This document shows, piece by piece, positions 51,531 to 59,554 of a DNA stretch of 64,000 nt. The stretch comes from Kribbella antibiotica. Its GTDB lineage: Bacteria > Actinomycetota > Actinomycetes > Propionibacteriales > Kribbellaceae. The translations under genes and the position numbers were made by a program. The stretch covers positions 19,438 to 83,437 of the forward strand of contig NZ_SMKX01000026.1 of NCBI RefSeq assembly GCF_004349055.1, in the 5' to 3' direction. Under the pieces are notes generated by a model that worked only from the letters and a program-made list of their open reading frames with translations, searched no databases and was not told the DNA's origin. Position 1 is the stretch's first letter, and the number at the start of each line of letters is the position of its first letter.

Positions 51531-52463
51531 CTACTCGCCTGCAAGTGGGTCGACGAGTGGGGTGAAGCGGAAGTAGGCCGGGTCGTTGAATGCACCGGGA
51601 ACCCTGCCTAGAGGCTGGATGACCGTGGCGGTGCCGTTGGCGTGACCGACGGCGTACAGAAAGGCCGATTGGGTGTCCTTGTCGACGCCGAGCAGCAGGG
51701 TGCCTTGGTTGCCACATTTCTGCGCAATCAAGAATTCGAAGCCCTGCCAGGTACTGGCGCGTACCCGTTTGACCACTGGTTTCATCGGCGATGTTGTCGG
51801 GATGCGAACCGTGGAGAGCACACCGCCTCGCGTGTTCGCGAGGAATGTGTCGTAGGTCCGGGTCTTGCTGATTAACACCATCGCTTTCACCAGCCCGAAC
51901 CCCGAAGCCACGCCGGTCGTCTCCCACTGATTTCCGATGACGTTGTTCTGCCTGACCATGAAGCCATCGCTGCGTACCCGGTAGCTTGTCGTTCGCGGGG
52001 CGGTCCCCTCTCGATAGCGGGACTCCTCGAACGCGACGGTGTCTTCGTGTCCGCCGGCGATCGGCGTGAGGCGGATCGAGGCCGTATCGAGTGTGCCGTC
52101 GCTGGAGAACGCGTAGCCGCTCCGGGCCATGGTCGGGCCGATGATTACATGACCCTCGATCAAGGGGTCGCCGCCCGACAGGGAGGTGAACATCGAAGTG
52201 CTGAGTCGCACCGGCTCGTCGTACAGCTTGGGCACCACAATCCGGTTGTTAGTCCTTGTCGGGGGCGAGCCGGCCGTGATCCGCTGCGTCCGATGATCAC
52301 CTCCGGCCGTCACCGACCCCAGGTCCAGCCCGCACATGCCGGCGTTGGCGTCGCCGGTGGCTGTCACAGCGTCGGCGGCTCCGGGTAGCAAGCCGACGCT
52401 CAACAGCGACGCCGCGCTCAGTACTACGGAACCTCGACGGAAAATCCTTTGCTTACAACGCAT
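51531..52463 (-). CDS. Secreted beta-rich protein, unknown
   Basis: A 310-residue exported protein. Signal peptide ~1-33 (MRCKQRIFRRGSVVLSAASL...AADA). The body has repeated short beta strands (TNNRIVVPKLYDEPVRLSTS, GHVIIGPTMARSGYAFSSDG, QNNVIGNQWETTGVASGFGL) that may form a propeller or jelly roll. There is one near-terminal Cys. Start ATG 52463 with GAGAGG 7 bp upstream. No family recognised. Long linkers and catalytic motifs are absent, so a binding or structural role is more likely than an enzymatic one. Confidence 0.6.
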   Translation of the reverse strand: MRCKQRIFRRGSVVLSAASLLSVGLLPGAADAVTATGDANAGMCGLDLGSVTAGGDHRTQRITAGSPPTRTNNRIVVPKLYDEPVRLSTSMFTSLSGGDPLIEGHVIIGPTMARSGYAFSSDGTLDTASIRLTPIAGGHEDTVAFEESRYREGTAPRTTSYRVRSDGFMVRQNNVIGNQWETTGVASGFGLVKAMVLISKTRTYDTFLANTRGGVLSTVRIPTTSPMKPVVKRVRASTWQGFEFLIAQKCGNQGTLLLGVDKDTQSAFLYAVGHANGTATVIQPLGRVPGAFNDPAYFRFTPLVDPLAGE

Positions 52464-52622
52464 TTCGCAACCTCTCGTGACCTGCCCCCAGGTTGCCGGC
52501 GCCATGCCTGCAGTAGATCGTCACTCAGCTTGATGCGGCCGGCACAGTGAAAGTTCGACCTACGCGAGGGGCGCGCTGCCCTGCGCAGCGTGACGGACCC
52601 GGGCGCGACTTACCATGCCTAC

Positions 52623-53324
52623 ATGGGCAGCTGGATTGCTTCCGTCGCCATCGTGTGTGTGGCGGGGTTCATCGTTCACAGGTACGGCTCCAGCCTGCGC
52701 AAGTGGTCCGACCGTGTGTACAAGTGGCTTGAGGGCCATATCCGAGACGATCGACGCTTGCGACTGCAGCAATTGGGTTTCTCCAAGGCGCCGGCGAATC
52801 GCTGGCTCTGCAGTGTCGCGGAGCGGCTCTACGAGACCGGAGAACCGATCCAGATGTTGGCCAGCAGCCTTCGCCTTCGCCCGGTCTACCTGCTGGAGTA
52901 CGCCCTGCCCGGCAGGCAACAGAAGAACGGCCGGGATTCGGACCTGCCCATCGTGTACCTGCTGGCGGTCACGCTGCCCGTTGCCCTGCCGCCCCTCGTC
53001 GTCACTCGAGACTCCAAACTCAAGCGTTTCGTCAAGGAGCAGGACTTTCTCACCGACTCGGTGGCGTTCAACGACGCGTTCCACGTCCGCTGTGACGATG
53101 AGGCTTACGGCTGGTCCGTCCTTCACCCCGACATGACCAGTTGGCTCCTGCAGTTCCCGGACATGGAATGGCAGGTGTCGGGCAACTCGCTGATCACCTG
53201 GGCGTCCGGCGAATTTGTGCTCGACACCGTCGTACGACAGATGCACGTCCTATCTGGCATCGCCGACCGACTGCCGCATGCCGTACTCCAGGTCTACGGT
53301 CGCCCGATGTCAGGTGTTGATTGA
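52623..53324 (+). CDS. Membrane-anchored protein, unknown
   Basis: A 233-residue protein with one N-terminal membrane helix (MGSWIASVAIVCVAGFIVHR) and a mainly helical cytoplasmic domain (LRKWSDRVYKWLEGHIRDDR, NRWLCSVAERLYETGEPIQM) followed by a proline-rich hydrophobic stretch (LLAVTLPVALPPLVVTRDSK) and a C-terminal beta segment. The ATG at 52623 is used; a GTG at 52590 would add 11 residues. I do not recognise a family. The convergent or upstream genes give no clue. Confidence 0.55.
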   Translation: MGSWIASVAIVCVAGFIVHRYGSSLRKWSDRVYKWLEGHIRDDRRLRLQQLGFSKAPANRWLCSVAERLYETGEPIQMLASSLRLRPVYLLEYALPGRQQKNGRDSDLPIVYLLAVTLPVALPPLVVTRDSKLKRFVKEQDFLTDSVAFNDAFHVRCDDEAYGWSVLHPDMTSWLLQFPDMEWQVSGNSLITWASGEFVLDTVVRQMHVLSGIADRLPHAVLQVYGRPMSGVD

Positions 53325-53480
53325 GCGATCAGTGTTCAGGTGCGTGAGGTGAACCGCCTGTACGACGGCTCGCCCGTTTGCAGCTGCCGAGGGCGGCCGT
53401 CCTCCGGGGCGCCGGCTCTCAGTGCCGCGCGGCGGCACCTGCGCGACCGTGGCCAACAGAGGTGACGGGAACTCCGACAG

Positions 53481-53516
53481 TTGAATTCAGAACACATTCT
53501 GAACTAGCATGGCTGC
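53481..53516 (+). promoter_or_regulatory. Leaderless-type promoter with palindromic operator for the TA pair
   Basis: TTGAAT (53481) and TAGCAT (53505, TAnnnT form) are separated by 18 bp. Six bases after the -10 comes the ATG at 53517, consistent with leaderless transcription. Between the -35 and -10 lies TTCAGAACACATTCTGAA (53486-53503), an inverted repeat with a 4-bp spacer. Repressor bound here would cover both promoter elements, as for autoregulated antitoxins. Confidence 0.7.
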
Positions 53517-53972
53517 ATGGCGACCCACACTGCATCTCGAAACTCCTTCCAGTCGTCTGACTTGAGTCGCTCGTCGGCCGAGGTTTTTGCCGCGGCTTCG
53601 GATCATCCTGTCGAGGTGACGCGCCGGGACGGCGAGTCCTTGGTCCTCATGTCGGAGAGCGAGAATCGAGCCCGTAACTCGCTGCTTGAACTTGCGGCCC
53701 AGCTCATCGCGGTCTCCACCAGCCTCGAGGGGACACTAGGCGAGCGGATGAGTGATCACTTCCCATGGATGCTCGCCCTCAGTCCGGATGGCCGTGAAAC
53801 CTGCGCAACCGAAATCCTGACCGCGGCCAGGGCATCATTCGCCACTGGCCAGGCACATCTCGCGCTCGCCGAGCTGACCTCCTGGCGTGAAACAGCAACT
53901 GCGCTCGCCGCCGGTCTGGGGCATGCACCCGTGGAATGGCTTGATGAGGACGAGCCGGTGGAGCGTCCCTGA
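53517..53972 (+). CDS. Phd/YefM-like antitoxin
   Basis: A 151-residue protein. Its N-terminus (SRNSFQSSDLSRSSAEVFAA, SDHPVEVTRRDGESLVLMSE) has the Phd/YefM pattern: a short beta strand, helix, then beta hairpin with a charged loop, where antitoxins bind DNA. The C-terminal ~90 residues (LGERMSDHFPWMLALSPDGR and beyond) are longer than in simple Phd proteins and probably neutralise the toxin. It starts at the leaderless-type ATG and is followed 3 bp later by a RelE-like gene. Autorepression through the palindrome is likely. Confidence 0.65.
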   Translation: MATHTASRNSFQSSDLSRSSAEVFAAASDHPVEVTRRDGESLVLMSESENRARNSLLELAAQLIAVSTSLEGTLGERMSDHFPWMLALSPDGRETCATEILTAARASFATGQAHLALAELTSWRETATALAAGLGHAPVEWLDEDEPVERP

Positions 53973-53975
53973 CAC

Positions 53976-54317
53976 ATGGGGAAGCAGACAAAAGTCGAGC
54001 GTCCGACCAAGAACAGCGAGTACGAACTGCGCTTCGCCTCGACCAACGCACAGAAGGGCTGGCGTGACCTCGCAGCCACACTGCGAGGTCCGCTCGCCGA
54101 TACCTGGGACTTCCTGACCAGGACTCCGTTGGACGTCACACCGACCAACTACCCGCTGAAGGATGCGCTGGGGATCGTGTGCCGGGCAGGGGTCAACCAC
54201 CAGCGATGGCAGCACAAGCCGACAGTCAAAGGTACGGCTCGGATCTGGTTCTACGTTGAAGGCCGCGCGGTGTATTTAGAACAGGTGCACACAAGCCATC
54301 CGAACCAGACAAAGTAG
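53976..54317 (+). CDS. RelE/ParE-like toxin
   Basis: A 113-residue protein starting 3 bp after the antitoxin stop. It has the compact alpha/beta layout of RelE-type toxins: N-terminal LRFASTNAQKGWRDLAATLR (helical face), then ALGIVCRAGVNHQRWQHKPT and GTARIWFYVEGRAVYLEQVH, with the basic Arg/His/Gln residues of ribosome-dependent RNases, and C-terminal HPNQTK. Family-level similarity is by pattern only. As the second gene of a pair with a Phd-like protein, it is the probable toxin. Target (mRNA at the ribosome or gyrase) not determined. Confidence 0.6.
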   Translation: MGKQTKVERPTKNSEYELRFASTNAQKGWRDLAATLRGPLADTWDFLTRTPLDVTPTNYPLKDALGIVCRAGVNHQRWQHKPTVKGTARIWFYVEGRAVYLEQVHTSHPNQTK

Positions 54318-54398
54318 GCCGGGGGCTAGGCTCTTCTGACTGGAAAGCAGCCCCAGTGGCGACGGCGGGGTTGAGCAAATCGCGGTATGTACGGCGGG

Positions 54399-55250
54399 CT
54401 ATCGCCGGTATTCGTTGGCTTCGGCGCCGAGGACGTTCAGGAGGGCCAGCGCCTCGGCGTCGCGGGAGCCAGCCGGGGCGCTGTAGAGGACCAGGTGCTG
54501 GTCGCGGTCGGTCAGGGCGAGCGAGTCGCAGTCGACGGTGACTTTGCCGACGACCGGGTGGTGGAAGGACTTCGTCAACATTTGCGTCGCCTGTACGTCG
54601 TGCCGTTCCCAGAGTCTGGCGAACTCGGCGCTGCCCGCCCCCAACTCGTCGATCAGGCCGGTCACCGCGGGGTCGGACGGGTAGCGGGCCAGCGTCGACC
54701 GGAGCTCCATCACGACGTTCTGCTTGAACTCGGTAGCGTCGGACACCCCATAAAGCGGCAGGCCGTCACATGGCGGCGCAAGGAAGGCGCGGCGGGCGAG
54801 ATTGCGATCCTTTGGCTCGAGCTCGTCGAAGTCCTCCATCAGCGCGGCCGCGAGATCGTTCCAGGCGAGTACCTCGAACACGGCTGACGTCACGAACCCA
54901 GCCGTTTGCGGCAACCGTTCGAGGAGGGTCAGGATGCTCGGGCGGACGTCGCGCCGATGCAGTCCGGTACGACTCGGCGCAGTACCGGCAAGCAGGTGAA
55001 GGTGATCAGACTCCGCGTCCGTGAGTCGCAACGCTCCTGCGATCCCGGCCAGCACCTCACCGGACGGGCGTGGCGCCCGACCTTGCTCGAGCCGCACGTA
55101 GTACTCGGTCGAGATGTGCGCGAGAACCGCGACCTCCTCGCGACGAAGGCCAGGCGTCCGACGCCGCGCCCCTGACGGCAGCCCCACATCCTCCGGCCGC
55201 AACCGCTCGCGCCGACTCCGGAGAAACGCTCCGAGCTCCTGCTTGTCCAT
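54399..55250 (-). CDS. XRE-family HTH regulator with MmyB-like domain
   Basis: A 283-residue protein. The HTH (MDKQELGAFLRSRRERLRPE, TPGLRREEVAVLAHISTEYY, VRLEQGRAPRPSGEVLAGIA) and the sensor domain (PQTAGFVTSAVFEVLAWNDL, HPVVGKVTVDCDSLALTDRD) follow the same layout as the regulator at 2870. It is divergent from an SDR gene, 85 bp away, which it probably controls. The ATG at 55250 gives the canonical start. Its twin module (NmrA-type gene plus MmyB regulator) at 1.9-3.7 kb shows the same design within one window. Confidence 0.92.
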   Translation of the reverse strand: MDKQELGAFLRSRRERLRPEDVGLPSGARRRTPGLRREEVAVLAHISTEYYVRLEQGRAPRPSGEVLAGIAGALRLTDAESDHLHLLAGTAPSRTGLHRRDVRPSILTLLERLPQTAGFVTSAVFEVLAWNDLAAALMEDFDELEPKDRNLARRAFLAPPCDGLPLYGVSDATEFKQNVVMELRSTLARYPSDPAVTGLIDELGAGSAEFARLWERHDVQATQMLTKSFHHPVVGKVTVDCDSLALTDRDQHLVLYSAPAGSRDAEALALLNVLGAEANEYRR

Positions 55251-55335
55251 AACCCCAGTCTGCCCGCTGCCCGCCGGCGGATCCTGGTACAGCCTGTGCC
55301 TGTATCCGCCCCGGAGATCATCCGACCCTGGTGCC

Positions 55336-56160
55336 ATGACCCCGAACACAGACAACACTTCCAGCGACCGCACAGCAACCGCCTCCACCGCCAGCACTCC
55401 CATCGGCCTGCTGACCGGCAAGGTCGTACTCATCACCGGCGCCAGCCGCGGCATCGGAGCGGCCGCAGGTCGGCTCTTCGCCGCCGAGGGTGCCACCGTC
55501 GTACTCGCCTCGCGCAGCACGGGCGCTCTTCAGCAGCTCGTCACCGAGATCCGCGCAGACGGCGGCGTCGCGGATGCTGTGACGATGGATCTCGCCGACC
55601 GTTCGAGCATTCGGGCAGCGGTCGACCGCGTCGACGAGCTGCACGGGCGGCTCGATGCCGCGTTCAACAACGGGGCCGCGATCCAGCGGCAGCCCGGTCC
55701 GCTCGACACGACCAGCGACGACGACATCGAGGAGCAGTTCGAGGTGAATTTCCGGGCCCACTGGACCGCGATGACGGCCGAGTACGAACTGATGCGGCGT
55801 GGCGGTGGCGGGGCGATCGTCAACACCTCGAGCATCGGCAGCCGCCGCGCCAACCCAGCCCTGCCCGCGTACGGCGCGATGAAGCGTGCCCTCAACAGCA
55901 TCACCGAAACAGCCGCCGTCACCTGGGCACCGCAGGGCGTCCGCGTCAACGGCATCACGCCCGGCGGAACCGCAACGGAGATGATCGACACCTGGGAGGC
56001 TGCCACCCCAGGAGTCGTCGCCCGCATCAACGCAAGCACCCCACTGGGCCGGATGGCCGATCCCCGCGAAGTCGCCGAACTAGCCGCCTGGCTACTCAGC
56101 GACCGAGCCACTGTAGTGACCGGCGCCATAATTCCCATCGACGGCGGCGCCGGCGCCTAG
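55336..56160 (+). CDS. Short-chain dehydrogenase/reductase (classical)
   Basis: A 274-residue classical SDR. The NAD(P) loop is TGASRGIGAAAG, the catalytic set is Asn, Ser in NTSSIGSRRAN, and Tyr/Lys in YGAMKRALNSI, and the C-terminal part reads PLGRMADPREVAELAAWLLS followed by GAIIPIDGGAGA. Usual length for the family. It likely reduces or oxidises a hydroxyl or keto group of an unknown small molecule. It is divergent from an MmyB-type regulator gene 85 bp away, so it may be induced by a fatty-acid-like or aromatic ligand. Confidence 0.92.
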   Translation: MTPNTDNTSSDRTATASTASTPIGLLTGKVVLITGASRGIGAAAGRLFAAEGATVVLASRSTGALQQLVTEIRADGGVADAVTMDLADRSSIRAAVDRVDELHGRLDAAFNNGAAIQRQPGPLDTTSDDDIEEQFEVNFRAHWTAMTAEYELMRRGGGGAIVNTSSIGSRRANPALPAYGAMKRALNSITETAAVTWAPQGVRVNGITPGGTATEMIDTWEAATPGVVARINASTPLGRMADPREVAELAAWLLSDRATVVTGAIIPIDGGAGA

Positions 56161-56285
56161 TATCCGTCTTGTCGAAACGTTGCACGTTGCTGCAAATCGG
56201 CTTGAGCCGTCCCGGTGAGCTGCTACCGTCTGGGCCACGGACTGGCGGCAGGGGTGATCGTCAGGCGTTCTCACCTGGGGTCTCC

Positions 56286-57566
56286 ATGCGCAAACTTGCC
56301 CTCGCAGCGACGGCTGTCGCTGCCCTTTCCGTGGGTCTGCAGACCCCTGCCTTCGCCGCGGCTCCGGATGCACCGACCGACGTCACGATCGCCTGGGCCG
56401 ACAGCCAGAACGTCAAGCTGACCTGGGCCGACGACGGCCTGGCCAACGCGATCTACTGGCAGTTGCCGGGCGGCGACGAGGTCAAGTATGTGGACGTCTC
56501 GTCCACCCATGCCAACGAGATCTTGGTGCCGGCGAGCGCTTTGGCCCCGTCCAAGGACCACGTGAAGCTGATCGTCAAGGCCGTCAACCCCGACGGAGAA
56601 AGCCCGTCGGCCCCGTCGCCCGAGTTCGACACCCTCGTCCCGGCCGCGCCGGCGCTGCAGGACGCGAACCTTGCCGCGAACCTGTCGACCCACCTGACGT
56701 GGACCCAGGCCGCCACCACCGACGGTACGCCGGGTGATCCGCTGGACAACGCGGCGTACGAAGGCGTCGAGATCTCGGCCCTGCGTTACGACGGCACTTC
56801 CGACGCCCTGGGCCGCTGGGACTCCAGCACCACGTCGGCCACCATCGCGTCACAGCCGCGACCCACCACGCTCACCTTGAGCTCGTTCAGCCCGTGGGGC
56901 AACGCCAAGGGCGCCAGGACAGTGAAGCTCGGCACGCTCACGGCCGGAATGTCGGTTCCCGCATCGGCGCTGTATGCGAACCGGCTCGCCATCAAGAGTT
57001 GGCTGTTCATTCACAGCACTGGGAGCATCGTGGAGCGCGCGAGCGGTATCCCGGTCGAGCTCCAGGCCCGTGCCAAGTCGACCGACGCCTGGAAGACCTG
57101 GGGTCGCTACAGCGGTAACACCACCGCCGCCTTCGACACCGGCATCGCCTCGCTCGGCAACCGTCAGTACCGGCTGTGGGTCCCGGCCCGGAAGGTTGTC
57201 AGCAGCAGCATCATTTTTCTGACTCCGGCGACCTCGACGGGAGCCAAGTCGTCCAAGACCCTGGTCAAGATCGTCAGCGGCGGCTTCAACCCGGCGGTGG
57301 CGCGACCCGGTGTCCGCTGGACCCTGTCACTGAAGATCGCGCCGGCCGTGTCCGTCAGGGCCACGGTCCAGTACTGGAACTGGAACAAGAAGATCTGGGT
57401 CAACGACGGCTGGGTCCAGCTCACCAAGGGGTCCTGGTCCGTGCGCAGCGCTCCGGACTTCGAGCTCGGTACCTATCGCGTCCGCTTCGTCGTCCCGACG
57501 GTCGTCGTGAACGGCCTGACCGTCAACGCCAACACCAGCCCCGGCTACAACCAGACCATCCGCTGA
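56286..57566 (+). CDS. Secreted FN3-like multi-domain protein
   Basis: A 426-residue exported protein. Signal peptide residues ~1-24 (MRKLALAATAVAALSVGLQT). Residues ~27-125 are FN3-like (APDAPTDVTIAWADSQNVKL, HVKLIVKAVNPDGESPSAPS), and a second FN3-like or Ig-like domain covers ~130-215. The C-terminal ~200 residues contain two similar beta blocks (VPVELQARAKSTDAWKTWGR-like and VSVRATVQYWNWNKKIWVN), a pattern also found in actinobacterial surface proteins. No catalytic motif. Probable extracellular binding or structural role. A C-rich spacer and a decayed region follow. Confidence 0.7.
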   Translation: MRKLALAATAVAALSVGLQTPAFAAAPDAPTDVTIAWADSQNVKLTWADDGLANAIYWQLPGGDEVKYVDVSSTHANEILVPASALAPSKDHVKLIVKAVNPDGESPSAPSPEFDTLVPAAPALQDANLAANLSTHLTWTQAATTDGTPGDPLDNAAYEGVEISALRYDGTSDALGRWDSSTTSATIASQPRPTTLTLSSFSPWGNAKGARTVKLGTLTAGMSVPASALYANRLAIKSWLFIHSTGSIVERASGIPVELQARAKSTDAWKTWGRYSGNTTAAFDTGIASLGNRQYRLWVPARKVVSSSIIFLTPATSTGAKSSKTLVKIVSGGFNPAVARPGVRWTLSLKIAPAVSVRATVQYWNWNKKIWVNDGWVQLTKGSWSVRSAPDFELGTYRVRFVVPTVVVNGLTVNANTSPGYNQTIR

Positions 57567-57676
57567 TCGACCCGTCGACATAAGCCGGGGGCGCTCCGGT
57601 CTACTCGTGGCGCCCGATCGCGCGTTGTTCGGGCGGGCGACTAGGTGCGGCGGGTGGACGGGCGCACGCTCGGGCT

Positions 57677-57784
57677 ATGTGGATGACAAGAGCTTTCGCG
57701 GCGCTCGTCGCGGCGCCGTTGGTGGGACTGGTACTGAGCGCGCCCACTGCGCAAGCCGACCCCAACCCGCTGCGGGCCTTGTAG
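57677..57784 (+). pseudogene. Truncated secreted-protein gene (signal peptide only)
   Basis: An ATG opens 35 codons beginning with a textbook signal peptide, RAFAALVAAPLVGLVLSAPT then AQADPNPL, and stops with TAG directly at the point where the minus-strand binding-protein fragment begins. The rest of the protein is missing, so the gene was cut by a rearrangement. Confidence 0.55.
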
Positions 57785-58160
57785 CGGTCGAGGGCGGTGC
57801 GGTCGCTCATGAAGGCACCGAGACCGAGCGGGTTCATGGTCGGGTGGTCGAAGATGCCCTTGGCGCCGGCCGGTACTGCTCGAGGACACCGTCCCGCTTC
57901 CAGCGTGGGAAGTCGTCAACCGTCTGCAGATGCACGACATCGGCAACAACCTTGCCCTCGGCAACCTGATCGTCGACGCGAGCGTCATGGTTCTTGCTGA
58001 AGTCGACGATCACGTTCGCCTTGATCTTGGCGAACTTCTTCTCGAACGCATCCCGCAGATAGTCGGCCTGGCCGGGCTTGTCGCCACTGGCGTACACAAC
58101 CAGATCACCACCTTCGGCCACCGCCTGCTGGTAGAGCATCTGCCGCTGCGCGTCTTCACG
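57775..58160 (-). pseudogene. Fragment of an ABC transporter solute-binding protein
   Basis: Minus-strand coding-like sequence reads REDAQRQMLYQQAVAEGGDL, VVYASGDKPGQADYLRDAFE and ADVVHLQTVDDFPRWKRDGV, the N-terminal half of a Fe(III)- or thiamine-type periplasmic binding protein. The frame then shifts by one base near 57865-57870. The next frame continues as GIFDHPTMNPLGLGAFMSDR and TALDRYKA, and stops making sense at about 57775, where the plus-strand signal-peptide gene lies. Missing ends and a frameshift make it a clear pseudogene. Confidence 0.65.
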
Positions 58161-58198
58161 GCCGCCGCTCGTGTGGCGTCCGGGCGGGGCCGTTGCCG

Positions 58199-58300
58199 CG
58201 TGGTGCGCAGCGCGAGTTCGTGGAGGAGATGTTCGGGTACTACCGGGGAGCTGCCCGGGCGACGCTGCGCACGGTTGCTGACTGGATCGGCGAGGCCGAT
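58199..58300 (+). pseudogene. Possible remnant of a second gene
   Basis: A short plus-strand stretch, QREFVEEMFGYYRGAARATL followed by RTVADWIGEADLPV, has good coding-like codon composition but no start and no continuation on either side. It resembles the C-terminal helical part of a Rossmann-type oxidoreductase. The evidence is weak. Confidence 0.25.
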
Positions 58301-58460
58301 CTCCCAGTACGGCCAGTCCCGAGGCCATGCACCGAGGCTTGGTCGCCAAGCGATCGCTTCAAGCGATGGCGGTCTGTGTGCGGGCCGGTGCCTCGTGTAT
58401 ACCGATGGGATGACCTGGGGGGTCAGGTCGTCAGGTCGTTGGGGAATCGGGGTATGACGA

Positions 58461-59177
58461 GTGAGCTCAGATCAACAGACGCCTGCGTCGAAGCGGATCC
58501 GTCGATGGGTGATTCGCGGCGTTTGGGCGTTGGCGTGGAGCGTGTTCGTCGGTGTCCTCGGGAACTATGTCTACGACACGTGGTTCAACCAGGGGGACAG
58601 GCCTGCCGCAGGAGCCGGGATCTCGAGCCCGTCGGCGGCCCCGAAGGTTACTCCGGTCATTTCGTCGCCGGCTCCGACACGGAAGCCGACAACGACCCCG
58701 CGCCCTACCAAGACCACAGCTGCCACGACACCTCGTCCTGTGAACAAGCCGACGCCCCCGGCAACTCGCAAGCCAACCCGTCCAGCGACAGTCGCACCGC
58801 CTCGAGCAGTGAACACCGGCGACGCGATCAAGAACTGGCAACTGTCTGTCAGCCCTGTTCAGGTTCGGCGAGGAGTGACCACGAACGTCAAGATCGAATC
58901 CTCGGACGGATGGCCGAACACCTTTGTGGACGTGGAAATCGCCAGCTCCAGCTCGAGCGTCGGTGGCGTGTGCCCCAAGATCGAGCGAACTGAGCCGTGC
59001 AATCTGGTCTACAGCGGAGGCGAACAGAGCAACGGCACCGGCCATGCCCTGATCGTCTACGAATGGCGCGCGGACGCAACCGCGGCCGACTTCCCACCAG
59101 GCGACTATGTGGTCACGGCGCGAGATCGCCATACGGGCGAGGTCCTGAGCGGTCTGCACTTCACCGTCGTCGGGTGA
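58461..59177 (+). CDS. Membrane-anchored Pro/Thr-rich protein
   Basis: A 238-residue protein starting GTG at 58461. One membrane helix near residues 15-40 (WVIRGVWALAWSVFVGVLGN) is followed by a long Pro/Thr/Lys-rich linker (PTRKPTTTPRPTKTTAATTP and similar) and a C-terminal beta domain (NWQLSVSPVQVRRGVTTNVK, YEWRADATAADFPPGDYVVT) with one Cys pair (GVCPKIERTEPC). Such proteins display an extracellular beta domain at the cell surface. No catalytic motif or known family seen. It follows the remnant region and has no obvious operon partner. Confidence 0.65.
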   Translation: MSSDQQTPASKRIRRWVIRGVWALAWSVFVGVLGNYVYDTWFNQGDRPAAGAGISSPSAAPKVTPVISSPAPTRKPTTTPRPTKTTAATTPRPVNKPTPPATRKPTRPATVAPPRAVNTGDAIKNWQLSVSPVQVRRGVTTNVKIESSDGWPNTFVDVEIASSSSSVGGVCPKIERTEPCNLVYSGGEQSNGTGHALIVYEWRADATAADFPPGDYVVTARDRHTGEVLSGLHFTVVG

Positions 59178-59554
59178 GGGAGGCGCCTGCCGCGACCAGG
59201 CGTCTTGGCCTCTCGGGGCGGTCAGTTTTCGAGGGCCGCGAAATCTCGATCCTTCACCCCGAATCCGACGCTACCGCCCTCCAGGCCAGCAAGCCGACCT
59301 CAGCCCTGGGCTCCCGACGACGGTTGACGACTGCTTCGGGCGCCGGCGGCGCAATCCGGAGGCGGCTCAGCATCTCGAGGGATGCGCTTCGAGATGTGCA
59401 CGAGCGGTTTCCCGCGCGGCAAGAACGGGAGCTGTGAGCACCGTTGGATAGAGCTGCGATCCAGCGGCAAGCGTCGAGTGCTGCGGCGCTAAACCGTGTG
59501 CTGCAAGCTCGCCTGTGCCCTGCATCGTCGTTTCCGACCACCGTTGACAGAGAT
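59178..59554. other. 377-bp intergenic region
   Basis: Between convergent genes. A short imperfect stem (GGCGCCTG...CAGGCGTC, about 59182-59206) follows the upstream stop and could be a terminator. I see no convincing gene or RNA in the rest; weak open frames on the minus strand are not coding-like. Confidence 0.5.

Larger units (their letters stand above)
57567..58460. other. Gene-remnant region
   Basis: About 890 bp without an intact gene. It contains a truncated signal-peptide ORF (57677-57784, plus), a broken solute-binding-protein fragment (about 57775-58160, minus), and a possible second fragment on the plus strand near 58199-58300. The parts are annotated separately where visible. Confidence 0.6.
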
